NCBI GenBank assembly: GCA_019637645.1
Contig: JAHBVH010000028.1
Span: 29,954-93,953 of the forward strand
Length of the DNA stretch: 64,000 bases
From: Caldilineaceae bacterium
Lineage (GTDB): Bacteria > Chloroflexota > Anaerolineae > Caldilineales > Caldilineaceae
Direction: 5' to 3'
The translations under genes were made by a program, and so were the position numbers. Shown in pieces: positions 37,010 to 46,393 of this stretch (its first letter is position 1; the number at the start of each line of letters is the position of its first letter). The notes beneath the pieces are model-generated. The model had not been told where the DNA came from and made no database searches. It saw only the letters and a program-made list of their open reading frames with translations.

Positions 37010-38218
37010 TTAGATGGCTTGGGGTTGGCTTGGTGGAAAGCGCACCTGCAAAATCCCATCGACAAACAGCGCGCCACCTGCATTCCGTTGGGCCAAAATG
37101 GCTGGCAAGAGCAATTCGCGTTTAAAATTCCCAATACTGATAAACAGTTCGTCCCCTCGTTTGGTGAGCTTGACTTTATTAAGCTCCACATGAGGTAGGG
37201 GTAATTTTAACACATAATCATCGCCTTCTTCCAGAATCTGTTGCGTCTGTCCAACAAAAAAGATCTGGCCTGGATCGGTTTGTTCAAAGAGCGACGCGGC
37301 CAATAGTTGTAACTTCTCTACGCCCACCATTTCCCGATCAAACCAAGCTGAGCGCAGAATCGGCAATGGGTGAAATTCCCGTTCAATGTCGGCCAAGTAG
37401 CGCGTTTGAATTTCCTGCAGATGGCGCAGATAGGGATCTTCGCTGGGCTGCACCAACCGAGTGTTGCCTCTGCCATCACTTTCGATGCCCGGCAAGATCC
37501 GATTGACCACGACCGCATCGACGGGATAGCCATAGAGCGATAGATAGGTCACGGCGCGTGCGCCTTCTTTGATGACCATCTTCTCGGGGTTGAGCACCAC
37601 TCGGTAGCTGGTAATGGACGGATCGACCAAGACCTTTTGCAACTCTTTGACGCCCGCCACCAAATTGTTTAAGCCCACGAAAGGATCTTTTTCTGGGAGC
37701 AATTTGCGGATCAGGCCGCTGGCCATGCGCATGGTGGCATCACCCCACCCCGAAAGGCGACCGACATACCACTGAAAGCTCTCGGGCATGGTGAGCAGAC
37801 GCATGGTTTCCCCTGTGGGCGCGGCATCGACAATGACCCGATCAAAGTTGCCTTCCAGGGCCTGTTTGTGAATATGCAGCAAGCTGACCACTTCTTCCAT
37901 GCCAGGAATGATCGCCATCTCTTCGGCAATTGGTTTGCTCATGCCTTGACGGCGTAGCAATGACCCAACATACTCCTGCATTTCGCCCCAATGCTGCCGG
38001 ATCTCATCCAGAACATTAATTTCCTGGGCATAGAGATTGGGTGCCACTTCCACCGGTTCGCTGGTGAGCGTCACATCCAAGCTATCGGCTAGGCTGTGCG
38101 CAATATCGGTGCTGACGACCAGGGTTCGATAGCCAGCCTGTGCACTGCGCAAGGCGGATGCCGCGGCAATCGTCGTTTTGCCAACGCCGCCCTTCCCTAA
38201 ATAAAGAATAATACGCAC
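37010..38218 (-). CDS. ArsA/GET3-type ATPase with HSP20-like C-terminal domain
   Basis: A 402-aa ATPase of the ArsA/Get3 branch. The deviant P-loop GKGGVGKTT (residues 8-16) and VDAAPTGET switch are clear. The last 80 residues ([20 protein letters not shown] and so on) form an alpha-crystallin/HSP20-like domain found in bacterial and archaeal ArsA homologs. No arsenite-binding CxxC is seen and no arsB or arsR is nearby, so a chaperone or membrane-protein targeting role is likelier than arsenic export. It starts with GTG, preceded by GAGGTGAA. Confidence 0.92.
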   Translation of the reverse strand: MRIILYLGKGGVGKTTIAAASALRSAQAGYRTLVVSTDIAHSLADSLDVTLTSEPVEVAPNLYAQEINVLDEIRQHWGEMQEYVGSLLRRQGMSKPIAEEMAIIPGMEEVVSLLHIHKQALEGNFDRVIVDAAPTGETMRLLTMPESFQWYVGRLSGWGDATMRMASGLIRKLLPEKDPFVGLNNLVAGVKELQKVLVDPSITSYRVVLNPEKMVIKEGARAVTYLSLYGYPVDAVVVNRILPGIESDGRGNTRLVQPSEDPYLRHLQEIQTRYLADIEREFHPLPILRSAWFDREMVGVEKLQLLAASLFEQTDPGQIFFVGQTQQILEEGDDYVLKLPLPHVELNKVKLTKRGDELFISIGNFKRELLLPAILAQRNAGGALFVDGILQVRFPPSQPQAI

Positions 38219-38271
38219 AATTCACCTCAATTGAATGACAGTAGGCGTTACACAGTTGGCTGGGTAGCTAG

Positions 38272-38304
38272 AGAGGTGACCGCGCTGAAAAATCGGTCAG
38301 CTCT
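38272..38304. repeat. Palindromic repeat (copy 5, degenerate)
   Basis: AGAGGTGACCG and CGGTCAGCTCT arms around a GAAAAAT centre, 34 nt after the membrane-protein stop. The pairing is imperfect. Confidence 0.55.
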
Positions 38305-38337
38305 AGCCCAAGTCCGCAATGGCTACCCAGATAGCCG

Positions 38338-39018
38338 TTACGGACCCCGCTTCTTACGCCCAAGGAAACGGTAGACCAACGCCGCGATCAGTAGAAGGGC
38401 ACCCACCACACCATAGGCTGCTAGGCGGCTTAGGCCAAACCACCCCCGAATCAGCCACCAGAAGATCGGCAGTTGCAACCAGTAGCTGCCCTGCCAGGGC
38501 CAAGTTGTCCCGATTTGGAGGACATATTTGCCCATGTGGTTGTGGGGGCTCCAAACAATGATATAGCAGCGCCCTCCAACCAAGGTACGGGTATCGATGA
38601 GGGGGCCTGGATAGTATTGCACCCGTGTAAGCATATCATTGACGGGCGTATGCAATTCCCCCGGTGGCGGCGCGACCACGGCACTGTAGCCCGCGGGCAA
38701 CTCTAGGGGCAATTTTTGAATATCCGCGCTATAGGGCAGACTTTGGGCCACCACGGCAAAAGCGGGCACAACCGCGCCGCCCAACGGTAGGACAGGGACA
38801 AACATCTGCACCCGCAGCCGCTCACCGGCGCGACATTCGGCGCTATAGACATGAATTTGGCCGGGCTGAGCCAAACGATTAAAGAGCAACTGCTTCTGGC
38901 GCACGTCGGACAAGGCCGAACTTGTAGCCAAGCTTGCACCCGGTATTTTGGGGAAGACGGGTAAACTGCCAGCGAGATCAGTGCCCGTTTGGGATAACCA
39001 AGATGTTGACGCGTTCAA
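38338..39018 (-). CDS. Hypothetical membrane protein with one C-terminal TM helix
   Basis: A 226-aa protein with an extracytoplasmic-looking beta-rich region (segments QIHVYSAECRAGERLRVQM and GRCYIIVWSPHNHMGKYVLQ), then a membrane helix at about residues 198-218 and a basic tail RKKRGP. This plan suggests an anchored exported domain, but no signal peptide precedes it from the TTG at 39018 and no better start lies upstream before a stop. The 5' end may be truncated or missing. GAAGG lies 13 nt before the TTG. Function unknown. Confidence 0.65.
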   Translation of the reverse strand: MNASTSWLSQTGTDLAGSLPVFPKIPGASLATSSALSDVRQKQLLFNRLAQPGQIHVYSAECRAGERLRVQMFVPVLPLGGAVVPAFAVVAQSLPYSADIQKLPLELPAGYSAVVAPPPGELHTPVNDMLTRVQYYPGPLIDTRTLVGGRCYIIVWSPHNHMGKYVLQIGTTWPWQGSYWLQLPIFWWLIRGWFGLSRLAAYGVVGALLLIAALVYRFLGRKKRGP

Positions 39019-39488
39019 GGCGCTTTTGCTACCTTCTCTAAAAACTAGCGCTTATGATCAGCTTTATGCAAAGCAACCTAAGCTGGTTTAATGCCATCGA
39101 TTTCCTCTGATTCTAGCGACGAAAATGGCAGGAATCGGTAACGGCTCTAGCATTGTTACGCGGTTCATCTTCCCCGCGCCCAGATAACAAAGAGCACGGC
39201 CTAGCTTATTATGTCGTTTGGCCGCCACTCCCGCCCCAAGCATACCTCTAGAATCCTCTCGATTTGGTGTTTTCTGCCGGGCAGCTGTTGATCTGTACGT
39301 CCCTTCCGCGGAAAGGTTTCGTTCTTCGCCAAGGCCGTCAGATTTGCCAAACTTGGCAGATGAAATCATTTGTTTGACGTATAAACATTTGCGTATTGCT
39401 AGATAGATTCATTTACAAATTGTTTACAATATGCTTTTTTCTGATCAATTGTTTGACCAACTCTCTGCTTTTCGAGTACGATATACGT
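39019..39488. other. 470-nt divergent intergenic region
   Basis: No gene is supported. The region is AT-rich toward its right end and holds the glycosyltransferase promoter (39453-39482). Confidence 0.5.
39453..39482 (+). promoter_or_regulatory. Promoter of the glycosyltransferase gene, leaderless
   Basis: TTGACC (39453-39458), an 18-nt spacer and TACGAT (39477-39482). The +1 predicted seven bases after the -10 element is the A of the ATG at 39489. Confidence 0.5.
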
Positions 39489-40502
39489 ATGAACACACAG
39501 ATGAACACCCAATTGAATCCTCAGCTGAATCCTCAGCCAAACGGGCTACAATCGCGCCCGGTGTTTTCGTTGGTGATTCCCTTCTGGAACGAAGAAAAAA
39601 TTATTCCAGAGCTCTATCGACGGGTTGTTCAAGTGATGGAAAGCACAGGCGAACCCTGGGAAATGGTCTGCGTCAATGATGGCAGCCGTGATCAAACCTT
39701 GTCCCTATTGACCCAGTTGCATGAGCAAGATCCGCGCGTGAAGGTCATTGATTTTAGCCGTAACTTTGGTCATCAGATTGCCATTACCGCGGGGGCAGAT
39801 TTTGCCGAAGGCGATGCCGTTATCGTTATCGATGCGGATCTGCAAGACCCGCCAGAGGTCATCTTGCGTTTGATCGAAAAGTGGCGAGAAGGCTACGAAG
39901 TGGTCTATGCTATGCGCACCCGGCGCGAGGGCGAGACTTGGTTTAAGTTGGTGACGGCCAAGCTCTTCTACCGGCTCCTGCGGCGCATTACCGATGTGGA
40001 AATCCCCTTGGACACAGGGGATTTTCGGCTCATGGATCGGCGGGTGATCCTGGCAATGCGCCAATTGCGTGAGCAGCATCGCTTTATGCGTGGGCTGAGT
40101 AGTTGGGTGGGCTTCAAACAAATTGGGGTGGAGTATGAGCGTGCCGAGCGTTACGCGGGCGAGACCAAGTATCCGCTGCGCAAAATGGTGCGTCTTGCCA
40201 ACACCGCGATTACGAATTTCAGCTATCTCCCTCTGCAATTAGCCACCTACTTGGGCTTTGCCCTGGCTGTCATTAGCCTGATCAGCATGCTTGTTGCAAT
40301 CATCCTACGCCTCTCTGGTAGCAGTTTTTTCTTGGGGCAGGCGACTACCCTCGTCAGCGTGCTCTTTTTGGGCAGTATTCAACTCATTGTCCTGGGGATC
40401 ATGGGCGAATACTTAGGGCGTATCTACGATGAAGTCAAAGGCCGGCCACTCTATATTGTCTCGCGTGCCTATGGCTTTATAGAACGCCAAACCATGCCCT
40501 AA
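39489..40502 (+). CDS. Family 2 glycosyltransferase (GtrB/ArnC type)
   Basis: A 338-aa enzyme that moves a sugar from a nucleotide donor to a polyprenyl phosphate. Donor-site motifs are [29 protein letters not shown] and the acceptor-region [11 protein letters not shown]. Two C-terminal membrane helices (about residues 252-275 and 285-310) anchor it as in GtrB, DPMS and ArnC. The N-terminus has a 12-nt tandem repeat coding [16 protein letters not shown], an unusual start. No ribosome site is present; the message appears leaderless. Role in cell-surface glycan modification is inferred. Confidence 0.93.
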   Translation: MNTQMNTQLNPQLNPQPNGLQSRPVFSLVIPFWNEEKIIPELYRRVVQVMESTGEPWEMVCVNDGSRDQTLSLLTQLHEQDPRVKVIDFSRNFGHQIAITAGADFAEGDAVIVIDADLQDPPEVILRLIEKWREGYEVVYAMRTRREGETWFKLVTAKLFYRLLRRITDVEIPLDTGDFRLMDRRVILAMRQLREQHRFMRGLSSWVGFKQIGVEYERAERYAGETKYPLRKMVRLANTAITNFSYLPLQLATYLGFALAVISLISMLVAIILRLSGSSFFLGQATTLVSVLFLGSIQLIVLGIMGEYLGRIYDEVKGRPLYIVSRAYGFIERQTMP

Positions 40503-41035
40503 GTGTAGGGCGGCAAAAGCTGTCATTTGCAATCTTCTCTCGCTCAAGCTTCTTCGCTCATCGTCTCGCTTCGACAGCGTCTATTTTTACCAAGCAATGG
40601 TTATAGAACTTAGGCAACGCTAGAGTTTATGGCTCGTTGACGCGGTCGTCTCTGCCACTGCCAAGGAATGTGCTGTCCGGCTTTGAATACCAGACAGCAC
40701 ATTCCTTATATGGACTAAGGAGTACGGACCCAATTGATTAAGCTTTTTGTATAGTTGTATAGCCGCCCTGGCCTAATGAAGGGTAAGCAAATAAATCGGT
40801 AAGCAGGCCGCAGTTGAAACCACCGCTGCTAGCTGTAAGCTGCGCTGGAGCGCCCTGGGCTTCAGCCAGTGGCCTAGGTTACCGATTTTAATGGTTACGC
40901 ACCGGCTACGGCACGTCGCAGGCTCAAGCCCGCTTCAGCGGGCGTTGTTCACTAGCCTGGTGCTTCAGCGCCGGGCGCTCTATCGTAGTTATCGTTGTTT
41001 GACCTGGGATCAATCTTTCGAGGCTAGTTATTATT
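40503..41035. other. 533-nt repeat-rich intergenic region
   Basis: No gene. It contains a 15-bp hairpin (40663-40707) and, at about 40770-40990, a degenerate repeat that includes CAGGCTCAAGCCCGCTTCAGCG (reported here in part as GGCTCAAGCCCGCTTCAGCG, 40921-40940). Related sequence occurs at 45077 and 63830. Confidence 0.7.
40663..40707. terminator. 15-bp hairpin, possible terminator
   Basis: AAGGAATGTGCTGTC pairs perfectly with GACAGCACATTCCTT across a 15-nt loop. No clear T tract follows. It lies about 160 nt after the glycosyltransferase stop. Confidence 0.5.
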
Positions 41036-41863
41036 ATGCAAGAGACCTCTCTTCCACTTTCTGTTGAAGAGATCTATAGCGATAGCCCGCTCGACGCGGC
41101 AACGATCGATGCCATCTTGAACCGTTCTTTGCAGCCTCGCCCCGCGACGATGCTCTATGACAAAATGGGGGAAGTGGGCCTGAACGCTGCCAGCTTGCTA
41201 TTGGATATTGGCTGTCGAGACGCCCAGCACACCTGTGCCTTGGTGCAACGCTTTGGCGCTATGGCCATGGCAATCGATCCGGTCGATGATCATTTCCGTC
41301 GCGCCCAACAGGTGATTGCCGAACAGCAACTCACCGAACGGATTACCGTGCTGCGTGGACGGATCGAGGCGATCCCAGCCCCCGCGAAAAATATCAATTA
41401 CATTTGGTGTCGGGATGTCCTCAACCATGTGGCCGATCTGCGCCTTGCTTTGCGTGAATGTGCTCGGGTCCTCAAGCCAGGGGGGAGTATGTTGGTCTAC
41501 CAGACCTTTGCCACCGATCTGTTAGAGCCACCGGAAGCCGCCCGCCTCTATGCCCCGCTTGCCATCATTGCGGCCAATATGTCGTCTGCCTATTTTGAAG
41601 AAGTGAGCCGCCGGGTTGGCCTCCGCATCGTCCAAAAGGATGTGATCGCCAGCGAGTGGCGGGAAGCCTGGGAAGAAGATGGCACCCACACCACCGCGCT
41701 TCAACTCCTCCGCCTTGCCCGCCTCCGCCGCCAGCGTGAACGCTATATCGCTATCCTAGGGCGGGTCCGCTACGAAGTAGAACTAGCCAATTGCTATTGG
41801 GGTGTCTACCAAATGTTGGGCAAGCTCTGCCCCATTTGTTATATTCTCCAGAAGACGGGGTAG
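41036..41863 (+). CDS. Class I SAM-dependent methyltransferase
   Basis: A 275-aa methyltransferase: SAM loop LLLDIGCRDAQHTCALV (unusual GCRDAQ in place of GCGxG), acidic loop MAIDPVDDHF, WCRDVLNHVADL and VLKPGGSMLVYQTF. The C-terminal third is helical with an Arg/Leu-rich stretch. The altered glycine loop may change SAM affinity. No ribosome site is seen. The substrate is unknown. A purine-rich tandem repeat follows directly. Confidence 0.87.
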   Translation: MQETSLPLSVEEIYSDSPLDAATIDAILNRSLQPRPATMLYDKMGEVGLNAASLLLDIGCRDAQHTCALVQRFGAMAMAIDPVDDHFRRAQQVIAEQQLTERITVLRGRIEAIPAPAKNINYIWCRDVLNHVADLRLALRECARVLKPGGSMLVYQTFATDLLEPPEAARLYAPLAIIAANMSSAYFEEVSRRVGLRIVQKDVIASEWREAWEEDGTHTTALQLLRLARLRRQRERYIAILGRVRYEVELANCYWGVYQMLGKLCPICYILQKTG

Positions 41864-41938
41864 AGGGGAGAGGGCAGAGGGGAGAGGGCAGAGGCCAGTA
41901 GGACAAACACTGGCCTACTGGCCTACTGGCCTACTGTG
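41864..41938. repeat. Tandem repeat cluster
   Basis: A purine-rich unit GGGGAGAGGGCAGAG twice, then GGCCTACT three times with an inverted partner CCAGTAGG. It lies between a plus-strand methyltransferase and the convergent GH4 gene, whose last codons it touches. A similar arrangement is at 57590. Confidence 0.8.
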
Positions 41939-43334
41939 TGGCTAAACGTTGGCGAACGGAATCGAGAATGATCTGCTTCTCGGGGTATTGATAGTGTTCG
42001 TTCATATCTTCGTGGCCGGACATGGCAAGGAGTTCTTCGAGCACGCCCACCGCTTGGTCGTAGGAGCGGGTCTGCTGGCTCTCTAGAACATTCCAGAGCA
42101 ACATAGTGCGGTCACCCTCCTTAAAGGCGAGGAGTTCACGTTCCATGTCGAGCCATTCGGGTAGAATCTGCTCATACATGATCTTTTCAGGAAGCGGTTC
42201 GACGCGAATGGGCTGGATGCCTTTTTTGTTCACCAACGCTGGCACCTCAACGACCACATCGTCCGGCACGCCAGGCAAGGCCCCATAGTTGGGCACATTG
42301 ACCTGGAAGTAGCCTTCATTGTTATTGACCAAGCCATCAATGATCGGCACCTGCTGTTCACGGGTCTTCTTGGCCCCAAAGACTTCGACCACACTGGCCT
42401 TGGGATCATTCGCCACTTGATGGATCTGAGCCATCTTCTTTTCCAAATTGGCGACATAGAAGGGCCGGGCGAGTTCGGTGTCCGGGCCGCCCCACGGTTC
42501 GCCAAACCAATGCTTTTTGGTCTCGAGATCGCTGTGATACCACCAACCGCCGCGGCGCGGGGTGTCGCCAATGGGCATGAGTCCAAACATATGATATTGG
42601 TGAATCGTACCGCGTGACATTTGAATATCGTGGGTCCGTTCGGCCACGTGGGTGCGCCAATACGCTTCCCCTTTTTCCTCGATCCAGCGATCAAGGAGTG
42701 GATACATGTTTTCCCCTTGGTAGTAGAAGTGGGTCAACCAGATATTGTGGTTCAGGCCGGGCGCTTCCCAAGTCAGGTTGCGCATGTCATCAACATCAAG
42801 GCCAAGCACACGGGCAATCTCATAGACCCCATAGTGGCCATGACAGAGGCCGCAGACTTTAATGTCCGTTTCGCGCGTCATGAGGGTACACCCTTCATAG
42901 ACGGGGTTCCCCGATTGGATCAACCAAGCATCAGGGCAGGTCTCTTCCATTTCATGGGCCACATCTAACATCAACTGTAGATTCTTGTGGGAACCCAGGT
43001 TGACCCGTCCATAGTAGTAGCCATATTTGGCAGTCAGATCCCGTATGTCGCGCTGCTGGTAGTGGCTGATCGCCGACGCGGTATTAATGACAAAGTCAGC
43101 ATCGGTGAGGGCCGTTCGCAGATCGAGCGTATTGGCAATGTGGAGTTCCGAACCAAGTTCATTGCTATAACGTTGGGCCAACTTGGTGATCATATCGAGG
43201 CGATCCGCATCGATATCCATAAAATGGACCATGCTACCAGCTAGGTTGGGGGTCAGGCAGAGATCTTTCACCAACCCTAACGAAAACGTTGCACTGCCGG
43301 CACCAACGACAGCAATCTTGATGGGCGTTGCCAT
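41931..43334 (-). CDS. Glycoside hydrolase family 4, alpha-glucuronidase-like (CHGx motif)
   Basis: A 467-aa GH4 enzyme, a family that cleaves glycosides by an NAD+- and Mn2+-dependent redox route. The dinucleotide loop VVGAGSATFS, Asn143 in SGNPV and the metal motif Cys164-His165-Gly166-His167 are visible. In GH4, CHSV marks alpha-galactosidases, CHEV alpha-glucosidases and CHGx alpha-glucuronidases, so a glucuronide substrate is the best guess. AGGAGG precedes the ATG at 43334. It heads the sugar island beside an epimerase-like gene and a GntR regulator, and would release uronic acid for the ManD-type route. Confidence 0.9.
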   Translation of the reverse strand: MATPIKIAVVGAGSATFSLGLVKDLCLTPNLAGSMVHFMDIDADRLDMITKLAQRYSNELGSELHIANTLDLRTALTDADFVINTASAISHYQQRDIRDLTAKYGYYYGRVNLGSHKNLQLMLDVAHEMEETCPDAWLIQSGNPVYEGCTLMTRETDIKVCGLCHGHYGVYEIARVLGLDVDDMRNLTWEAPGLNHNIWLTHFYYQGENMYPLLDRWIEEKGEAYWRTHVAERTHDIQMSRGTIHQYHMFGLMPIGDTPRRGGWWYHSDLETKKHWFGEPWGGPDTELARPFYVANLEKKMAQIHQVANDPKASVVEVFGAKKTREQQVPIIDGLVNNNEGYFQVNVPNYGALPGVPDDVVVEVPALVNKKGIQPIRVEPLPEKIMYEQILPEWLDMERELLAFKEGDRTMLLWNVLESQQTRSYDQAVGVLEELLAMSGHEDMNEHYQYPEKQIILDSVRQRLATQ

Positions 43335-43568
43335 GAAGTTCCTCCTGTAGTTTGCAATAAAAACGAGGCGCAGATCATAGGATGCACCAGCCTTGGGAGC
43401 AGCCTCGGTGCAAGGTTCATTGCGCCAGCGACAAGCCATCGCTAAGGCGAATCTTCTCCGGTACCCGGGCTGAAATGGTGGCTGCAACATCCATTGGGAA
43501 AGCTGCGTCTGGTAGATTATACAAGAAATTGCCAAGCCTGACGAATGGCAGAAAATCAGGCTCTAGCT

Positions 43569-43605
43569 AAAGAGCCGACCGGTTTTCAAAACCAGTCGGC
43601 TCTTT
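43569..43605. repeat. Palindromic repeat (copy 6)
   Basis: Arms AAAGAGCCGAC and GTCGGCTCTTT around CGGTTTTCAAAACCA, 29 nt after the epimerase-like stop. Confidence 0.85.
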
Positions 43606-43633
43606 ACCATGATTCAGGAAAGAGCTACCGCAG

Positions 43634-44728
43634 CTAGCGGTGTAGGATCTGTTCGATCTGGGCTTCCATCTGCTGCGCTTCCGCAGCACTGAGCACTCCG
43701 GCCTCTAGCACACAAGAGAAGCTGGCACCAGGCGGCAGGCTACGGATGTTGCCCTTGGCCTTCTCAATCGTATAGCCTTCGGGGTCGGCTGTGGCGGGCA
43801 GCACAATGCCTAGCGCGTCCTGCTCGGTCATCCGGCAGATCCATCGAATGCCTTTGTTGAGGACCGCTGGTTGATGACCAATATAATCAGCGCTGCCATC
43901 GGGGTGTACTTGCATGCTGTGCGCCCAGCCAGTTTCATCGGCCAAGTAATCAATGGAAAAGACCACTTCGGGGTCAAACGCGAGAGTTGGCGACAAGGTA
44001 TGGTGTTTTTCAGGATGGCGCGCTAGCTCATCCAACCAGGCCACATAAGTCGGGTCCGGCGTGACATGAGACGGAATACTCTTGCGCACGCGGACTGTTT
44101 CCGGGGTGCAGTGGGCGCTGTAGACAAAACGGCTATTGTCCACCGGGCGGAAGTTGACATGGGCCATGTAGAGATATTCCATGGGGAGGTGTTTGCGATT
44201 GGTGAGGGTGATGCCGATCACACAGCGCGCCTCGCCCAGGTAGAGCTTAACCACGGGCTCGACCACATAGTAGTGGGTAAAGGCGACGGCGTGGGTATAT
44301 TCACCGGTGAGCCCGATATAAGCCCCGCGTTCGTCTTCCCCGAGGATCACGGCGGCCTTTTGGTAGGGAGCATTGGGAATTTCGCCATGCAGGGGGTGGT
44401 TATCGCCTGGCCCTGGCACGCCCATTGAGGCCATGCCACAATGTAGCAAAAAGCCGCCGTAAGTGTCCAGGTAGTTGGTGGTAGGGCGTGGTTGATCAAA
44501 CCAAGACTTCATGGTGACATTGCGGCCATCGAAAGTGGCCGACCAGATCTGCTGGCCTTGAAAGGGCAAGAGAACAAGGTCACTGCGCTCGTTGCAGAGG
44601 CGGAGAGCTTGGACACCGCTGTCAAAACAAAAAAGGGAAGCCCGCAATGCGCCCTGCTCGACCAGGGTTTCTTCGCGGCTGGTAAAGTGGTGCTGCTGGA
44701 GATGGATAGTAGTTGGCTGGTTGCTCAT
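43634..44728 (-). CDS. Aldose-1-epimerase-like protein (DUF4432 type)
   Basis: A 364-aa beta-sandwich protein of the galactose-mutarotase superfamily, DUF4432-like. Conserved points include LLPFQGQQIWSATFDGRNV, HCGMASMGVPGPGDNHPLHGE and YLYMAHVNFRPVDNSRF (shown as short segments PLHGEIPNAPYQ and MAHVNFRPVD). The role is probably to interconvert anomers of the sugar released by the GH4 enzyme. GAAAGAAG precedes the ATG at 44728. It lies immediately upstream of the GH4 gene on the same strand, separated by a palindromic repeat. Confidence 0.85.
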   Translation of the reverse strand: MSNQPTTIHLQQHHFTSREETLVEQGALRASLFCFDSGVQALRLCNERSDLVLLPFQGQQIWSATFDGRNVTMKSWFDQPRPTTNYLDTYGGFLLHCGMASMGVPGPGDNHPLHGEIPNAPYQKAAVILGEDERGAYIGLTGEYTHAVAFTHYYVVEPVVKLYLGEARCVIGITLTNRKHLPMEYLYMAHVNFRPVDNSRFVYSAHCTPETVRVRKSIPSHVTPDPTYVAWLDELARHPEKHHTLSPTLAFDPEVVFSIDYLADETGWAHSMQVHPDGSADYIGHQPAVLNKGIRWICRMTEQDALGIVLPATADPEGYTIEKAKGNIRSLPPGASFSCVLEAGVLSAAEAQQMEAQIEQILHR

Positions 44729-44848
44729 AGCGCTTCTTTCTAACCTGTGCTTGGCTAGCCCCCCGTTGCTCCCCGTGGGCGCGACGTGTGCGCGGCCAGA
44801 CAAGATCAACAGAGTCTAGGAGCATGAATGGTAAGGGATGAATCTGAT

Positions 44849-44886
44849 GCTGCCCACGCGTTGGCGTACCCCAACGCGTGGGCAGC
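44849..44886. terminator. 16-bp perfect hairpin
   Basis: GCTGCCCACGCGTTGG pairs with CCAACGCGTGGGCAGC across CGTACC. It lies between the GntR gene and the epimerase-like gene. No T tract is present, so it may be a processing or attenuation structure rather than a standard terminator. The rest of the 508-nt gap 44729-45236 has a repeat at 45077. Confidence 0.6.
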
Positions 44887-45076
44887 CATAGGAGCCGACA
44901 ACGACTGAGGTAGTATACCACCAGTCACACCGGTACGCTATCGGTTGCGATTTTGTGGGCCAGCCATCGCGAACTGCGTCATCGCCGTGGGTAAATCTGG
45001 CAGTGAACAGCGCTTGATGAAGAGCAACGATGAAAAGCGGTAAGCCGCCCGCGCCCAACGGGCCCCGAAAAGCCAT

Positions 45077-45113
45077 CAGGCTCAAGCCCGCTTCAGCGCC
45101 GGGCGGCCAGCGT
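45077..45113. repeat. Dispersed intergenic repeat (copy B)
   Basis: The 22-nt core (first 20: CAGGCTCAAGCCCGCTTCAG) is identical to 40919-40940; the next CGCCGGGCG matches a second part of that region at about 40967. It can fold as CCCGCTTCAGCG-type hairpins. Confidence 0.75.
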
Positions 45114-45236
45114 ATCCCGAAACATTTTCCTCATCTTCATCAGGCGCTGTTTGTCTTACCCCTGCTTGAAGGAGCGCGATGGCCCCGATTTTGTAGGCGA
45201 CTTGCGGGGTTGTGGGGTAGGAGGCGCAGATACGCG

Positions 45237-46058
45237 TTAGTCAGGCTTGGTTGCGGGTGGCTCGGTGGGGATCGCGTCAGCCGCAGCCTCTCCGGTAGGA
45301 GCGGGCTGCCCGGTTTTGAGAATGCGCATTTCTTCTAAGATTTTCTGAATATTGCCATAGTGATTGACCATGGCAACCCGCGCTGCTGCTACATCTTGAT
45401 TAGCCAATGCGGCGACGATCGCCACATGCCATTGATAGATTTCAGCATGATCGGGGTTAGAAGGGATAGAAGAATGGCGGCGCGCTTGGGAAAAGATCAT
45501 CCAAAAGACATCGACAATCTTGCCAACACTACGGTTTCGGACATTGGACCACAGGGTACTGTGGAAGAGCCGATCTTCTTCCATATACGTCTCACCCTGT
45601 TCGATGGCCAGCCGCATCCGCTCTAAGATCGCCTCGAACTGCTGTAACTGCTCATCGGTGACAGTCGCCACGGCCTGATCGATCATACTGTGTTCGATAT
45701 GAAAGCGAACTTCTAGCATATCGGCCAGATCCTTCAGATCCGACATGAGGCCATAGGCGAGGTTCTCAATGAGCGGATCAAAGGAGAAGTTCCGCACAAA
45801 TAAGCCCGCGCCCGTGCGCGCTTCGACAATCCCGAGCGTTTCTAGCGATTTGATCGCCTCGCGCACAGAATTGCGACTGACTCCTAACTGCTCGGCTAGC
45901 TCGGTCTCTGGTGGCAGTGCGTCACCGGGCATTAAGGAGTGCTCAATAATATACGCTTTGACTTCATCTTGCACTGCTTGATAGAGCAGTTGCGGCCGTT
46001 TTAATTTTCGATTTTCAAATTTGGGTTTGGAAAACATTCCTTCACCTTTGAATGCCAT
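45237..46058 (-). CDS. FadR-subfamily GntR transcriptional regulator
   Basis: A 273-aa repressor-type regulator. The N-terminal winged helix shows GDALPPETELAEQLGVSRNSVREAIKSLE, seen here as PPETELAEQLGVSRNSVREA, and the C-terminal FCD domain has the Asp and His metal positions in EVRFHIEHSM, DRLFHSTLW and HVAIVAALANQD. FadR-type regulators often bind sugar acids (UxuR, ExuR, LldR). AGAGGT lies 8 nt before the ATG at 46058. It stands between the GH4 group and the seven-gene transport unit and probably controls both; its own upstream region holds palindromes. The tail has an unusual Pro/Ala/Glu-rich end. Confidence 0.93.
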   Translation of the reverse strand: MAFKGEGMFSKPKFENRKLKRPQLLYQAVQDEVKAYIIEHSLMPGDALPPETELAEQLGVSRNSVREAIKSLETLGIVEARTGAGLFVRNFSFDPLIENLAYGLMSDLKDLADMLEVRFHIEHSMIDQAVATVTDEQLQQFEAILERMRLAIEQGETYMEEDRLFHSTLWSNVRNRSVGKIVDVFWMIFSQARRHSSIPSNPDHAEIYQWHVAIVAALANQDVAAARVAMVNHYGNIQKILEEMRILKTGQPAPTGEAAADAIPTEPPATKPD

Positions 46059-46127
46059 TTGACATTACCTCTATAGATTTGTGCTACATACACGCCAGCC
46101 TGATCCCGACAGCGCTGGGTATTGACA

Positions 46128-46145
46128 GTATTACGGACGGTATAC
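46128..46145. promoter_or_regulatory. Possible operator of the GntR regulator
   Basis: An imperfect palindrome, GTATTACGGACGGTATAC, 70 nt before the GntR start. A second short inverted repeat, TATATCC/GGATATA, is at 46297-46317. Either could be bound by the regulator; no experiment or motif match supports this. Confidence 0.35.
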
Positions 46146-46319
46146 AGATGGAAAAACAACCAGAAAATGGGTGCAAAATCACGAAGTTTCGATAATCTGT
46201 ACAACTACCATCCACAGTCGGGTGTAGGTGGTACAACGATGAATAGGTAGCAGAGATGCCGACGTTATCTTTCCTCGGCAAAAAACTGCGACCTATTATA
46301 TCCAATTGTAGGATATATT

Positions 46320-46393
46320 AAAAAAATATGACGATATAGAATCCTGATCCCGCGCAAACTAGGGAGCAACGCGGGATCAGGATTCTATATCGT
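46320..46393 (-). terminator. Long-stem terminator containing a stop codon
   Basis: A perfect 24-bp stem (46331-46354 with 46370-46393) and 15-nt loop, followed on the minus strand by seven T residues (46326-46320). The right arm carries the last codons and TAG of the Gfo/Idh gene. It closes the seven-gene operon and separates it from the GntR gene. Confidence 0.9.

Noticed and set aside
37010..38218. Arsenical pump ATPase
   Set aside because: No arsB, arsR or arsenite-binding cysteines; the HSP20-like tail fits the general ArsA/Get3 family.
40919..45098. Insertion sequence ends
   Set aside because: No transposase frame lies between or beside these short repeats.
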